DNA from: Actinomycetes bacterium
GTDB lineage: Bacteria > Actinomycetota > Acidimicrobiia > Acidimicrobiales > Acidimicrobiaceae
Direction: 5' to 3'
Length of the DNA: 64,000 nt
NCBI GenBank assembly: GCA_021841935.1
Contig: JAKCDL010000001.1
Span: 257,679 to 321,678 of the forward strand
The position numbers and the translations under genes were made by a program. The notes under the pieces are model-generated. The model was not told the DNA's origin and did not search any database. It was given only the letters and a program-made list of their open reading frames with translations. Of the stretch, positions 19,317 through 27,892 are shown in pieces; positions within the stretch are counted from its first letter, which is position 1; every line of letters begins with the position of its first letter.

Positions 19317-20188
19317 CCAGCGGCGATATCGGTACCAAGTACAACATTTACATCCGAAGGCGCTACCGCACCAATTGCGTCACCGCTACTGTACTGCTTT
19401 ACCTGAGATTGCGGGACTCCTAGGATCCTAGCAATCGCGTCACCTGCAACTTGAAAGCCAGCTGAGTAGTAGACGATTGTTACATTTGGATTGGACGTCG
19501 AAGCATTTGCAGGGCCGAGAACATTGAAGTCAAGGCGACCAAGCTCTTCCGTTACAGTAGTAGCTGCACCCGCGTAATAAGTCGCATTCGCAACTCGCAC
19601 CGTAATCGAAGCATTAGCTGGATTTACTCCAGGTGCAAGGCTCGAGGCAGAGGAGGCCGCTGAAGCTGTGGTCACGACGGTAGAGGTAGTCGTTATCAAG
19701 GTAGTTCGTGGCGTCGTAGGAGGCGCAACAGTGGTTGAAGCTGGGTTCGCAGCCGCAGATGGCGAGGACTGGGTCAAAGTAGTAGGTGCGGAGTCGCGAA
19801 CGACGGTCGACGGAGAAGAAGCTACCTTTTGATTGGACGGCAACGAAGAGGCGGTACCGACCGTTGCCGGAATCGAAGATGACGCAGCAACTGATGAGGA
19901 TGACCCCGCCGATCCACCCTTTACTAGACCATAGGCAAGGAGGATGACGAAGGCCACTGCAAAGCCCCCTCCAACAGCTACCCGGCGAAACACCATAGGG
20001 TCACTAGAAGCCGCATGCTTGTGCAACCTTTTTTTGGCTTTCGGAACTTCAGTTGATTTGAAGCCAATGATGGGCTTTTCCGCGGAAGGCGAGCTGACAT
20101 TTCTCTTCCTTGCGGCAGGGCGGGCAAAGAATTCATCGTCGGGATACTGGCCGTCTGTCAACAAAATCTCCCTTATGAATCGGACCAC
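19313..20188 (-). CDS. LytR C-terminal domain membrane protein
   Basis: 291 residues. A basic cytoplasmic N-terminus of about 70 residues is followed by one membrane helix (AVGGGFAVAFVILLAYGLV), a long linker of Ser/Thr/Ala/Pro (about 100 residues, typical of extracytoplasmic regions) and a C-terminal LytR_C domain: ITVRVANATYYAGAATTVTE, LDFNVLGPANAS, and VTIVYYSAGFQVAGDAIARI. LytR_C domains occur in envelope proteins of actinobacteria; the function without an LCP domain is unknown. It overlaps otsB by 4 bases. The 170 bases upstream to tRNA-Thr are AT-rich and hold the promoter. Confidence 0.8.
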   Translation of the reverse strand: MVRFIREILLTDGQYPDDEFFARPAARKRNVSSPSAEKPIIGFKSTEVPKAKKRLHKHAASSDPMVFRRVAVGGGFAVAFVILLAYGLVKGGSAGSSSSVAASSSIPATVGTASSLPSNQKVASSPSTVVRDSAPTTLTQSSPSAAANPASTTVAPPTTPRTTLITTTSTVVTTASAASSASSLAPGVNPANASITVRVANATYYAGAATTVTEELGRLDFNVLGPANASTSNPNVTIVYYSAGFQVAGDAIARILGVPQSQVKQYSSGDAIGAVAPSDVNVVLGTDIAAG

Positions 20189-20357
20189 GATCCTAGGTTA
20201 AGGAGCGAAAACAAAGTAAAATAACGTCGCTGTTATTCACGTAAATTAACAGTAGCAATAGAAATTACATCTACGCAATTAAAGTTGCAAAATATTCTTC
20301 AAAGTCCATTCTCCCGGCAAAACTACAAGATGCACAAGTTATAATGATATGCCTATT

Positions 20358-20430
20358 GCCGGTGTGGCGCAGTTGGTAGCGCAGGCGATTTGTAATCGTC
20401 AGGTCGTCGGTTCGAGCCCGACCACCGGCT
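20358..20430 (+). tRNA. tRNA-Thr (anticodon UGU)
   Basis: 73 bases with a 7-bp acceptor stem GCCGGTG/CACCGGC, a D arm with AGTTGGTAGC, an anticodon loop TTTGTAA closed by CGA/TCG pairs, and a T arm with GGTTCGAGCC. The anticodon TGT reads ACA/ACG codons. CCA is not encoded. Confidence 0.95.
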
Positions 20431-20447
20431 CGCACTCTCCTAAAGCG

Positions 20448-21257
20448 TCATCTCACTCTACTTCTTGCAATCTCAAACATTGCGATTGAAGCAGCTACAG
20501 AGATATTTAGTGAGTCCAAACGCCCAAATTGCGGAATCTTCGAAATAATGTCACAGCGCTCGGATGTCAATCGGCTCATACCTTTATCCTCGGCGCCCAG
20601 AACTAGCGCCACAGGCGTATCTTCAAACTTCGGGAGGTCGTAAATGGTTGTAGAGCCATTCAAATCAAGACCCACACACATGACATTAAGTTTTTGAAGT
20701 TCCATCAAAGCTGATGGAATACCCGGGACTAGCGAAAAATCTAGATACTCTATTGCTCCAGCTGCGGCCTTCGTCGCAGATGGTGTAACCAGGGCTGAAC
20801 GATGCGCCGGTAAAATCACACCAGTTACACCGGCCAATTCTCCAGACCGCAAGATAGCGCCAAGGTTACGAGGGTCAGTTATACCATCGACCACGAGTAG
20901 GAATGGATTCGTCTTTGACGATACAAGCTCCGAAAGTTCAACCTCTCGAAGAGCCGCACAGAATGCAATTACTCCCTGAGATCCCTCAGATCTGACTGCA
21001 CTCTCGAATCGTCGAGTAGAAACAGTATGGACTGGAATCCTTCGATTAACGCACTTTTCGATAATCTCGTTGACAATTCCTTTTCGTACTACCGTCTCTT
21101 CGATCCATATCTGTTCGACGCTTCGACGGTTGGCAAAGACTAATTCCTTTACAGATTGCCTACCCTCTACTTGGTCGCCTCCAACTGAGCGTCGACGCTT
21201 AGAAAAATCCTCTCCTCGTCCTTCGCCTCTTCCGCCGCGCTGATTTGGCCTTGCCAT
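20448..21257 (-). CDS. rlmB: TrmH/SpoU family rRNA 2'-O-methyltransferase (RlmB type)
   Basis: 269 residues. A basic, Gly/Arg-rich N-terminus is followed by the substrate-binding L30e-like domain (VEGRQSVKELVFANRRSVEQ) and the SpoU knot domain: FLLVVDGITDPRNLGAILR, GVILPAHRSALVTPSATKA, ALVLGAEDKGMSRL and RLDSLNISVAASIA. These are the three SpoU motifs that bind SAM and the ribose target, normally G2251 of 23S rRNA. ATG 21257 has AAAGAGG 6 bases upstream, so the ATG five codons earlier is not used. Downstream partner of ispF; the usual cysS between ispF and rlmB is missing. Confidence 0.92.
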   Translation of the reverse strand: MARPNQRGGRGEGRGEDFSKRRRSVGGDQVEGRQSVKELVFANRRSVEQIWIEETVVRKGIVNEIIEKCVNRRIPVHTVSTRRFESAVRSEGSQGVIAFCAALREVELSELVSSKTNPFLLVVDGITDPRNLGAILRSGELAGVTGVILPAHRSALVTPSATKAAAGAIEYLDFSLVPGIPSALMELQKLNVMCVGLDLNGSTTIYDLPKFEDTPVALVLGAEDKGMSRLTSERCDIISKIPQFGRLDSLNISVAASIAMFEIARSRVR

Positions 21258-21287
21258 AAAATCCTCTTTCAAAAAATATTTAGCTGG

Positions 21288-21782
21288 TTAGCTTTTTGGG
21301 GCAATACAGAGTGCCGATGCAAAGGCAACAACACCCTCGCTTCTGCCGAGTGAACCTACTACTTCGGGGCTTTTAGCCTTCACGGTCACAGCAGCTCCAA
21401 CTATTTGGCTCAGCTTATCTTGCATCAAAGGTCTAAAGTTCTTTACCTTGGGATGCTGCAGAACAATGGTTGTATCGACGTTTATGATTCGATAGCCTAA
21501 ATCACCGACCATCCGAACTACCGTGGCCAAGAGCTCCGTTGAATCCGAATTTTTCCATTGAGGATCTGTATCTACAAAATGATCACCGATGTCACCAAGG
21601 CCACTCGCCCCCAAAAGGGCATCAGCGATCGCATGACAGAGAGGATCGCCATCTGAGTGGCCAATTGGCCCGTTTTCACGCTGTATTTCAACCCCTCCAA
21701 CAATGAATCTTCTATCCTCATCATCAGAGAGCTTGTGAATATCTAGGCCACTTCCTATGCGCAAACAATCAAAGTCAACCAC
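21288..21782 (-). CDS. ispF: 2-C-methyl-D-erythritol 2,4-cyclodiphosphate synthase
   Basis: 164 residues, normal for IspF, the cyclase of the non-mevalonate isoprenoid pathway. RIGSGLDIHKL carries the zinc-binding Asp and His, GGVEI and the GHSDGDPLCHAIADALLGAS signature carry the third ligand and the trimer contact, and DIGDHFVDTDPQWKNSDS follows. The C-terminal SPEVVGSLGRSEGVVAFA matches the family end. It starts 3 bases after the ispD stop, so the two consecutive pathway steps are co-translated, behind carD. Confidence 0.96.
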   Translation of the reverse strand: MVDFDCLRIGSGLDIHKLSDDEDRRFIVGGVEIQRENGPIGHSDGDPLCHAIADALLGASGLGDIGDHFVDTDPQWKNSDSTELLATVVRMVGDLGYRIINVDTTIVLQHPKVKNFRPLMQDKLSQIVGAAVTVKAKSPEVVGSLGRSEGVVAFASALCIAPKS

Positions 21783-21785
21783 TCT

Positions 21786-22445
21786 TCAATCCACCTTTGT
21801 CGTAATTAGGAGTGCGCGCACAAGCAAAATATCATCAGGATAGGTGATCTTGACGTTTAGTCGCTCTCCGTCAACGGTAGCTACGTTAATGCCTAAAGCC
21901 TCCGCAGCTCCAGATTCATCGGTAGCCTCCAATTGAGCTTCGAGCAATCTAGCACTGGCTGATCTTGAAAGGCCCTGAGGCGTTTGAACTAGGTACTTAT
22001 CACTTCGATCTATGGTTACGAAACCGCTCTCAGTCTTGATCTTCATAGAATCGACTACCGGAAGCACCGGAACGACCAGATCGTGGCCGGCGCCAACTTT
22101 GTCTATTACCCGTCTATAGAGCTCGACACTAGCTAATGGCCGACTTGAATCGTGAACGAGAATTGTAGAAAAGTCACTTAGCGCACTCAACGCATTGAGT
22201 ACGCTTCTCGAACGACTAGACCCTCCAAGTACACACGGGTACCCTTGTCTTTCGCAATAATCAAACGTAGCCCCAGATGCAGCTACCAGTACGTGTGAAC
22301 TTACGCGACGCGCGACACTATACGAGTAGTCAAGGACCGACTGAGAACCGTCGATATATTCAAGGCACTTATCGCGTCCATATCGCGTTGATGTCCCAGC
22401 TGCCATTAGGACTACTGCAACATCATTATTTTCAATCTCAATCAA
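21786..22445 (-). CDS. ispD: 2-C-methyl-D-erythritol 4-phosphate cytidylyltransferase
   Basis: 219 residues. The nucleotide loop reads VAVVLMAAGTSTRYGRDKCL, with the Arg and Lys that hold CTP. Further motifs are ILVHDSSRPLAS (usual VHDAARP) and LVVPVLPVVDSMK, with VQTPQGLSRS near residue 155 (usual QTPQ.F). The protein transfers CMP to methylerythritol phosphate. It lies between carD and ispF, the usual actinobacterial order, and all three should share a transcript. Confidence 0.93.
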   Translation of the reverse strand: MIEIENNDVAVVLMAAGTSTRYGRDKCLEYIDGSQSVLDYSYSVARRVSSHVLVAASGATFDYCERQGYPCVLGGSSRSRSVLNALSALSDFSTILVHDSSRPLASVELYRRVIDKVGAGHDLVVPVLPVVDSMKIKTESGFVTIDRSDKYLVQTPQGLSRSASARLLEAQLEATDESGAAEALGINVATVDGERLNVKITYPDDILLVRALLITTKVD

Positions 22446-22465
22446 CGACCGAACGCCTTAAATAT

Positions 22466-22945
22466 CTAGTTGAGTGCCTCGTCTAGTCGAGACTCGGCTT
22501 CACCTTCAGGAACGTCAAGTGCAAAGGTAAGTTCCGAGACCAAGATTTGGCGTGCTTTGGAGAGCATCCTCTTCTCTCCGGCGCTCAAACCTTTATCATT
22601 GTCACGAATTGTTAGATTACGAACTACCTCAGCAACCTGGTAGATATCACCCGACTTGAGTTTTTCTACGTGGTTCTTATATCGACGTGACCAGTTCGTA
22701 GGCATGCGGGCATCTTTTTTCTTCAAAACTGCGAAGACCTCTTCGACCTCTTCGTCATTGATTACTTCGCGGATGCCAACTTCCTCTGCTCTCTCAACCG
22801 GAACTTTGAGAGTTAAATCACCAAATGCAAGCTTCAAAACGAGGTATTCGGTAGTAGTACCGTTGAAGTCGATATTTTCGCGCTTTTGAATTATTGCAGC
22901 TCCGTGATGGGGGTAGACAACTTTGTCTCCAACCTCGTACTTCAT
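22466..22945 (-). CDS. carD: CarD family RNA polymerase-binding regulator
   Basis: 159 residues from ATG 22945, which has GGGAG about 6 bases upstream; an earlier in-frame ATG at 22966 would add seven residues. The N-terminal RNA polymerase interaction domain (KYEVGDKVVYPHHGAAIIQK, a Tudor-like fold) and the helical DNA-binding C-terminal half (TNWSRRYKNHVEKL, GLSAGEKRMLSKARQIL) match mycobacterial CarD. CarD binds the RNAP beta subunit and stabilises open complexes. Divergent from the crp-like gene, with a 130-base promoter region between them. Confidence 0.95.
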   Translation of the reverse strand: MKYEVGDKVVYPHHGAAIIQKRENIDFNGTTTEYLVLKLAFGDLTLKVPVERAEEVGIREVINDEEVEEVFAVLKKKDARMPTNWSRRYKNHVEKLKSGDIYQVAEVVRNLTIRDNDKGLSAGEKRMLSKARQILVSELTFALDVPEGEAESRLDEALN

Positions 22946-23074
22946 GATGCTCCCGAAGCTAGACATTTAACTTACCGTTAAATTTTAACCGCTATTTCCT
23001 CCACGAAGCACCAAACATGCATCGAATGTAGTCTTAGGCAAATAATCGCGATTTTATTTAGATATGGTATAAGA

Positions 23075-23734
23075 GTGGACGTTGCAAATCTTTTGTCAAA
23101 TACATCATTATTCGCTGCGCTGACTGAGGAAGAACTCAAAGAAGTTGTCAAGGGACATCGAATGCTATCGTTGAAGCGCAATGACGAACTCTTCAAAGAG
23201 GATGCTCCAGCCAATTCGCTTTACATAGTCTCGACCGGACGCATCGGGATTGTGAAAGCCTTCCTAGATCGCAAAGAGTCAATAGTTGCGATGATGGAAG
23301 GGGGCGATCTCTTCGGCGAAATGGGCCTCTTTGACAAAGGGGTTAGATCTGCAACCGCAAGAGCTCTTGAGCGATCTGAGGTCATTGAAGTCGAGTATGA
23401 ACCGATTCGAACCGTCTTGGAGGGAAGGCCTTCGCTTCTCTGGTCTCTCCTTGATCTAATGGCCAAGCGGATGCGGCAGACAGATGATGCCCTTACAGAT
23501 GCCATGTTTCTCGACGTAACTGGAAGATGCGCGAAGAGGATACTTGAGCTATCTCAGGGAAGTGACGAATTTTTCATTCCACTAACGCAAGAAGAGTTGG
23601 CGGGCTTGATCGGAGCGTCGCGCGAAAGGGTAAACAAGACTATCGCAACCTTCATTCGCGCGAGGTACATCGAAGTAAACGATCGCAACTACAAGATCAC
23701 AAATCGCCACCAACTCGAAATTATCGCCGGTTAA
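23075..23734 (+). CDS. crp: Crp/Fnr family transcription regulator
   Basis: 219 residues. The cyclic-nucleotide domain includes GDLFGEMGLFDKGVRSATAR, close to the cAMP phosphate cassette (G-E-.-R-S-A-T-A). A long dimer helix follows and then a winged helix with TQEELAGLIGASRERVNKTI, the HTH of this family. No iron-sulfur cysteines are present, so an FNR-type oxygen sensor is unlikely. It resembles actinobacterial Crp/GlxR, a global cAMP-responsive regulator. GTG start at 23075. Convergent with lysS, 2 bases apart. Confidence 0.9.
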   Translation: MDVANLLSNTSLFAALTEEELKEVVKGHRMLSLKRNDELFKEDAPANSLYIVSTGRIGIVKAFLDRKESIVAMMEGGDLFGEMGLFDKGVRSATARALERSEVIEVEYEPIRTVLEGRPSLLWSLLDLMAKRMRQTDDALTDAMFLDVTGRCAKRILELSQGSDEFFIPLTQEELAGLIGASRERVNKTIATFIRARYIEVNDRNYKITNRHQLEIIAG

Positions 23735-23736
23735 CT

Positions 23737-25164
23737 TCAGTCGAAGACCTCAGGGCGCATAGCAGGAAATGCCACTACCTCGCGAATCTGTGATGCATCA
23801 CAGAGTAACATCGCTAACCTATCGATACCAATTCCCAATCCCCCGGTAGGTGGAAGGCCGTACTCTAGAGCTCTGATGTAGTCCTCGTCCATACTCATTG
23901 CCTCATCATCGCCCGCACGTCCCATCTCTACTTGGTGAGAGAACCTGCGTCGCTGCTCCTTTGAATCATTAAGTTCCGAGAATGCATTTGCCAATTCGCG
24001 CCCGGCAACAATAGTCTCAAAGCGTTCAACTCGCCCGGGCTTGCTACGATGGTCCCGCGCTAAAGGAGAAACCTCAACTGGGAAATCCATTACGAACGTC
24101 GGATTCCACAGTCGGTGTTCTGTAGTAGCTTCATAGATCTCGAGCATCAGCTTTCCAGGTCCCCACTCCGGCTCGATCTTGATCGACAGGGATGTGGCAA
24201 TTTCAACCAACTTCTCGAAAGGAGTCTCGAGCGAGATCTCATAACCTAATGACTCGCTCGCTAGCTCTTCCAACGAGCTACGGCGCCATGGCCGAGAGAG
24301 GTCAATTGTCTTGCCCTGATACTCCAACTCAAGCGATCCATTGAGTTCCATAGCAAGGTGGCATACGAGTTCTTCAACCAAATTCATGATGTCGGCGTAG
24401 TCGACGTATGCCTGGTAAAGCTCTAACATCGTAAATTCAGGGTTATGTCGAGGTGATATTCCTTCGTTCCTAAAGACTCGCCCAATCTCGAAGACCTTTT
24501 CAAAGCCGCCGACTACGAGCCTCTTTAGATACAGCTCGGGAGCAATACGTAGATAAAAGTCGGTATCCAATGCATTGTGATGAGTAACGAATGGCTTAGC
24601 CAGAGCCCCACCTGAAATGGGGTGCAATATCGGCGTTTCAACTTCTAAAAAGCCCCGATCTTCAAAGAAGTGCCTCATAAGAGACACCATCTTAAATCGC
24701 TTTGCAAAAGTCTCTCTCGAGGTGGGATTAGCCCAAAGGTCGACGTATCGTTGGCGGTAACGGGTGTCAGTATCGCTCACGCCATGCCACTTGTCGCCAA
24801 AATTCCTCTCGGCGCGCGCTAGCAAGGTAAAGCTATCAACGAATACCGACAGCTCTCCCTTCTTGGTCTTACCAATGCGTCCTTCAACTCCGATCCAATC
24901 TCCAAGATTCAAGGAGTTGAAAAGGTCAAATTCTTCAACTTCGTTCGCTCGAACAAAGAGTTGTACCGAGCCAAACTGGTCACGAAGATCTCCGAAGGAG
25001 ATCTTTCCCTGGCTTCGTAGAAGCATCAATCGTCCCGCAATTCGGCAACGATCTTCCGTCACAAACCCATCTTCAATATGGGAGTACTTCTCTGTAAGAA
25101 TTGCGGTATTCGAGTCAACTGGAAAGGAGTACGGTATCTCTACGACTTCACGGTCGCTACTCAA
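23737..25164 (-). CDS. lysS: Lysyl-tRNA synthetase, class II
   Basis: 475 residues. An OB-fold anticodon domain (RIAGRLMLLRSQGKISFGDL) leads to the class II core: motif 1 around LMRHFFEDRGFLEVETPIL, motif 2 FRNEGISPRHNPEFTMLE and motif 3 GLGIGIDRLAMLL. The LysS-type DTRYRQRYVDL signature is present. The N-terminus lacks the first basic helix of E. coli LysS. It heads toward coaX and panC in the order usual for actinobacteria, but 56 bases separate it from coaX. Confidence 0.96.
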   Translation of the reverse strand: MSSDREVVEIPYSFPVDSNTAILTEKYSHIEDGFVTEDRCRIAGRLMLLRSQGKISFGDLRDQFGSVQLFVRANEVEEFDLFNSLNLGDWIGVEGRIGKTKKGELSVFVDSFTLLARAERNFGDKWHGVSDTDTRYRQRYVDLWANPTSRETFAKRFKMVSLMRHFFEDRGFLEVETPILHPISGGALAKPFVTHHNALDTDFYLRIAPELYLKRLVVGGFEKVFEIGRVFRNEGISPRHNPEFTMLELYQAYVDYADIMNLVEELVCHLAMELNGSLELEYQGKTIDLSRPWRRSSLEELASESLGYEISLETPFEKLVEIATSLSIKIEPEWGPGKLMLEIYEATTEHRLWNPTFVMDFPVEVSPLARDHRSKPGRVERFETIVAGRELANAFSELNDSKEQRRRFSHQVEMGRAGDDEAMSMDEDYIRALEYGLPPTGGLGIGIDRLAMLLCDASQIREVVAFPAMRPEVFD

Positions 25165-25220
25165 GTGGTCACCTCTTCGATAGCTAGAAGCTCTAAGTCT
25201 AAGGTATGTACGATCAATTG

Positions 25221-26033
25221 CTATGAATTACGCTCATAAACTAACCTCAGGCCATGTAGCGTCAACCAAGGTTCAATACTCTTGATGGTATTTGAAAATG
25301 GAGCAACCAAAGGAGCAAGGCCACCTGTAGCAATTACATGCAGGTCTTCGCCTACTTCATCACGGATCCTCTCTACCATCCCATCGGTCTGCGCTGCGAA
25401 TCCATATAAAACCCCAGACTGTATCGACTCAACTGTCGATTTTCCTATCACAGACCTAGGGGGTGTAAGTTCTACGTTACGCAGAGCTGCAGCACGAGAT
25501 ACAAGGGCATTCAAAGATATCTCGATTCCGGGACAAATCGCTCCTCCAAGATACTCTCCCTTGGCAGAGAGGACATCGAAGGTCGTCGCCGTTCCGTAAT
25601 CTACGACTACCAACGGCGCACTGTAGAGGTCTAACCCCGCGACTGCATCGCAAATTCGATCGGCTCCTACCTCCTTGGCGTTGTCATAGAGTATCGATAT
25701 CCCAGACTTTACCCCCGGTCCTACTACAACTGGGGTAACGCCGAACCACTTTGAAGAGACGTCGCGCATTGTTTGTGTCACCTGAGGAACCGTAGAGGAG
25801 AGGGCGACTGCTTTGATGGCCTCTAAGTGATCTAGCTTTCTCATTCCTAGTAGCTGTACCAACAGGAGTGCATACTCATCCACCGTTCTTTCTGTTACGG
25901 TGGCGATTCGAAAGTGATGGGATAGTCCAAAGTCTGCCGTTCGTGATTGTCCCTTTGAACCTACCTGAAGCGAGTCCCAAGAGTAGACCCCGATGACCGT
26001 ATTTGTATTTCCTACGTCCACTACTAGCAGCAT
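25221..26033 (-). CDS. coaX: Type III pantothenate kinase
   Basis: 270 residues of the ASKHA-fold CoaX, the first step of coenzyme A synthesis. Motifs: LLVVDVGNTNTVIGVY (phosphate 1 loop), VGADRICDAVAGLDLY, VVVDYGTATTFDVL (phosphate 2) and VIATGGLAPLVAPF (adenosine). It is 15 bases from panC, which makes the substrate pantothenate, so two consecutive pathway steps are linked. panD, which often sits between them, is absent. Confidence 0.95.
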   Translation of the reverse strand: MLLVVDVGNTNTVIGVYSWDSLQVGSKGQSRTADFGLSHHFRIATVTERTVDEYALLLVQLLGMRKLDHLEAIKAVALSSTVPQVTQTMRDVSSKWFGVTPVVVGPGVKSGISILYDNAKEVGADRICDAVAGLDLYSAPLVVVDYGTATTFDVLSAKGEYLGGAICPGIEISLNALVSRAAALRNVELTPPRSVIGKSTVESIQSGVLYGFAAQTDGMVERIRDEVGEDLHVIATGGLAPLVAPFSNTIKSIEPWLTLHGLRLVYERNS

Positions 26034-26048
26034 GTCTTCTCCAAATTT

Positions 26049-26897
26049 TCAAACCGAGAGGTTATCGATCAATCGAACACCATCTAGTGTCCAGGCGGCG
26101 ACAATCCTAAGTCCCTCACTATATTGAGCTACAGATTTAAAGTTCTGATCGATAAGTTCCACGTAATCATAACCAAACTCAACTGCCTCTCTCTTGGCCG
26201 CTTCAGCAACTTTTTCAATTGCAACATTGATTACGGTCGCCGGGTCAGAGCCATCCCGAATCTCCTTGGCGGCTCGGAGTAGATTTTGATACATCGACGG
26301 CGCAATGCGCTTAGACGCATCTGATAGGCGAGTATTTCTTGAGGAAAAGGCGAGACCGCTTGCTTCTCTATAAGTTTCAACGATCTCGATCACGTTTGGA
26401 AAATGGAACTCTTCCACCATCCGCTTGATTACATAACATTGTTGAATGTCTTTTTCGCCAAAGTAAACCCTAGAGGGGCCCACCAATAGGAGCAGCTTTG
26501 CAACAACTGTTGCAACTCCGTCGAAGTGACCTGGACGAAACTGACCCTCATAGACATCGGAGATCGACTTAACTGACATAGCAAAGTTCATCGGCTGTGG
26601 GTGCATCTCTGATGCCGCTGGCGCAATGAGTAGGTCGACTCCGGCTTCATCTAGAAGCAACTGATCTTGTTCTAACGTCGAAGGATAGTTATCAAAGTCG
26701 TTCTTATCGTTAAATTGAAGTGGGTTTACAAAAATAGAAACGACGATCCTTTTGTTATCCCTCTTTGCCCGCTCAATGAGCGAAAGGTGGCCCTTATGAA
26801 GGGCACCCATCGTTGGGACAAAACCAATCGACTCTCGATTGCCTCTCCAAATGTCAATAGTTTCACGTGCCTCATCTAGCTTGTAACTCGACTTCAC
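26049..26897 (-). CDS. panC: Pantothenate synthetase
   Basis: 282 residues. GFVPTMGALHKGHLSLIERA is the HIGH-like ATP motif of PanC; FVNPLQFNDKNDFDNYPSTL, RVYFGEKDIQQCYVIKRM and ASGLAFSSRNTRLS complete the active-site signatures. It condenses pantoate and beta-alanine. The 97 bases to folK contain no gene and I see no terminator there. Confidence 0.96.
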   Translation of the reverse strand: MKSSYKLDEARETIDIWRGNRESIGFVPTMGALHKGHLSLIERAKRDNKRIVVSIFVNPLQFNDKNDFDNYPSTLEQDQLLLDEAGVDLLIAPAASEMHPQPMNFAMSVKSISDVYEGQFRPGHFDGVATVVAKLLLLVGPSRVYFGEKDIQQCYVIKRMVEEFHFPNVIEIVETYREASGLAFSSRNTRLSDASKRIAPSMYQNLLRAAKEIRDGSDPATVINVAIEKVAEAAKREAVEFGYDYVELIDQNFKSVAQYSEGLRIVAAWTLDGVRLIDNLSV

Positions 26898-26993
26898 TTA
26901 ACTCACCTCTTAGTTAGACAAAAGTACCACGGGCGCAAAGCGCACCACGCGATAGAAGTAAAAATGGGCAACTACGACAAAAAGTCGGAATAG

Positions 26994-27512
26994 TCAAAGT
27001 AGGGGGTCAGTGATTCGCATTATCTCTTGAGTCTCTCCGCCTACCTCCGCAACAAGAGTCTCGCCCAAATTGAGAACTCTTAGAAAATTTGCCGCCTCTA
27101 AGGAGGCCAACTCGACAGCAAGGCGCGGAGCAATCTCGAATGTCGGTATGAGTACAAATAGTCGCATCGAAGACCTTGGATGAGGAAGGACCAGCTCCTC
27201 AGTATTCATAACGATTCCATCTATGGAGACTATATCGATATCCATCGTTCGCTCAGCATGATAGTGGGGCCTGGTTCTGCCAAATAGGTCCTCGATGCCC
27301 TGTAAGTGCTTCAAGAAATCTTGAGGACTCTCAGGAGTATCAACGATCGCTGAGACGTTAAAGTAGGGACTCTGATTCTCAAAAGTCTCTACCGGAGAAG
27401 TCCGATACAGCGACGACGCCGAGACCACCTTGCATTCAAGGAGTCGAAGTGCCCGTTTACAGTGCTCGATGGATTCGCCTAAATTCGATCCAATTGAAAT
27501 TAGAGCTTGCAA
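26994..27512 (-). CDS. folK: HPPK, 6-hydroxymethyl-dihydropterin pyrophosphokinase
   Basis: 172 residues. ALISIGSNLGE opens the fold, followed by SLYRTSPVE.., YFNVSAIVDT, HLQGIEDLFGR and RTMDIDIVSID (the magnesium Asp pair), then LPHPRSSMRLFVLIP, all typical of HPPK. I chose TTG 27512, one base beyond the folB stop, with ACGAGG upstream. A second in-frame TTG at 27536 would overlap folB by 23 bases. It makes the pyrophosphate substrate of FolP and belongs to the folate operon. Confidence 0.9.
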   Translation of the reverse strand: MQALISIGSNLGESIEHCKRALRLLECKVVSASSLYRTSPVETFENQSPYFNVSAIVDTPESPQDFLKHLQGIEDLFGRTRPHYHAERTMDIDIVSIDGIVMNTEELVLPHPRSSMRLFVLIPTFEIAPRLAVELASLEAANFLRVLNLGETLVAEVGGETQEIMRITDPLL

Positions 27513-27513
27513 A

Positions 27514-27888
27514 CTAAATACCTCGTTCAACGGCAATAGTCACGCTAACCGATGCTACGTGGAACTGCATTGGAGGCGCAACCTTGCGAACCTTCACCCT
27601 TACCCGATCGATTGAATCGAATTCAGAGGTCAAAGTTGCGCCGATAGTGTGTGCCAGCGTCTCGATGAGGGCAAAACTATTACCCTCGACGACCTCCACA
27701 GCGATCTTGCAGGCCTTCGAATAGTCAACCGATGCATCTACATTGTCGTATTCAATTGCGGAACCCAAATCCATATCAATGTCGATGTCGATAAGAAACT
27801 CTTGGGCAACGATCTGTTCATGGCGCAAAACACCGTGGCGCCCGAAGCATGAAAGACCTTGAATTGAGATAACGCCTTGTTTGGTCAT
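27514..27888 (-). CDS. folB: Dihydroneopterin aldolase
   Basis: 124 residues from ATG 27888, which follows the folP stop by 4 bases; the frame extends 12 codons into folP but those are not family-like. GVISIQGLSCFGRHGVLRHE is the FolB start with the substrate-facing tunnel residues, VDYSKACKIAVEVVEG and FALIETLAHTIG (active-site Glu) follow, and RVRVKVRKVAPPM is the typical KP-type end region. It splits 7,8-dihydroneopterin to the HPPK substrate. Confidence 0.92.
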   Translation of the reverse strand: MTKQGVISIQGLSCFGRHGVLRHEQIVAQEFLIDIDIDMDLGSAIEYDNVDASVDYSKACKIAVEVVEGNSFALIETLAHTIGATLTSEFDSIDRVRVKVRKVAPPMQFHVASVSVTIAVERGI

Positions 27889-27892
27889 GGAA

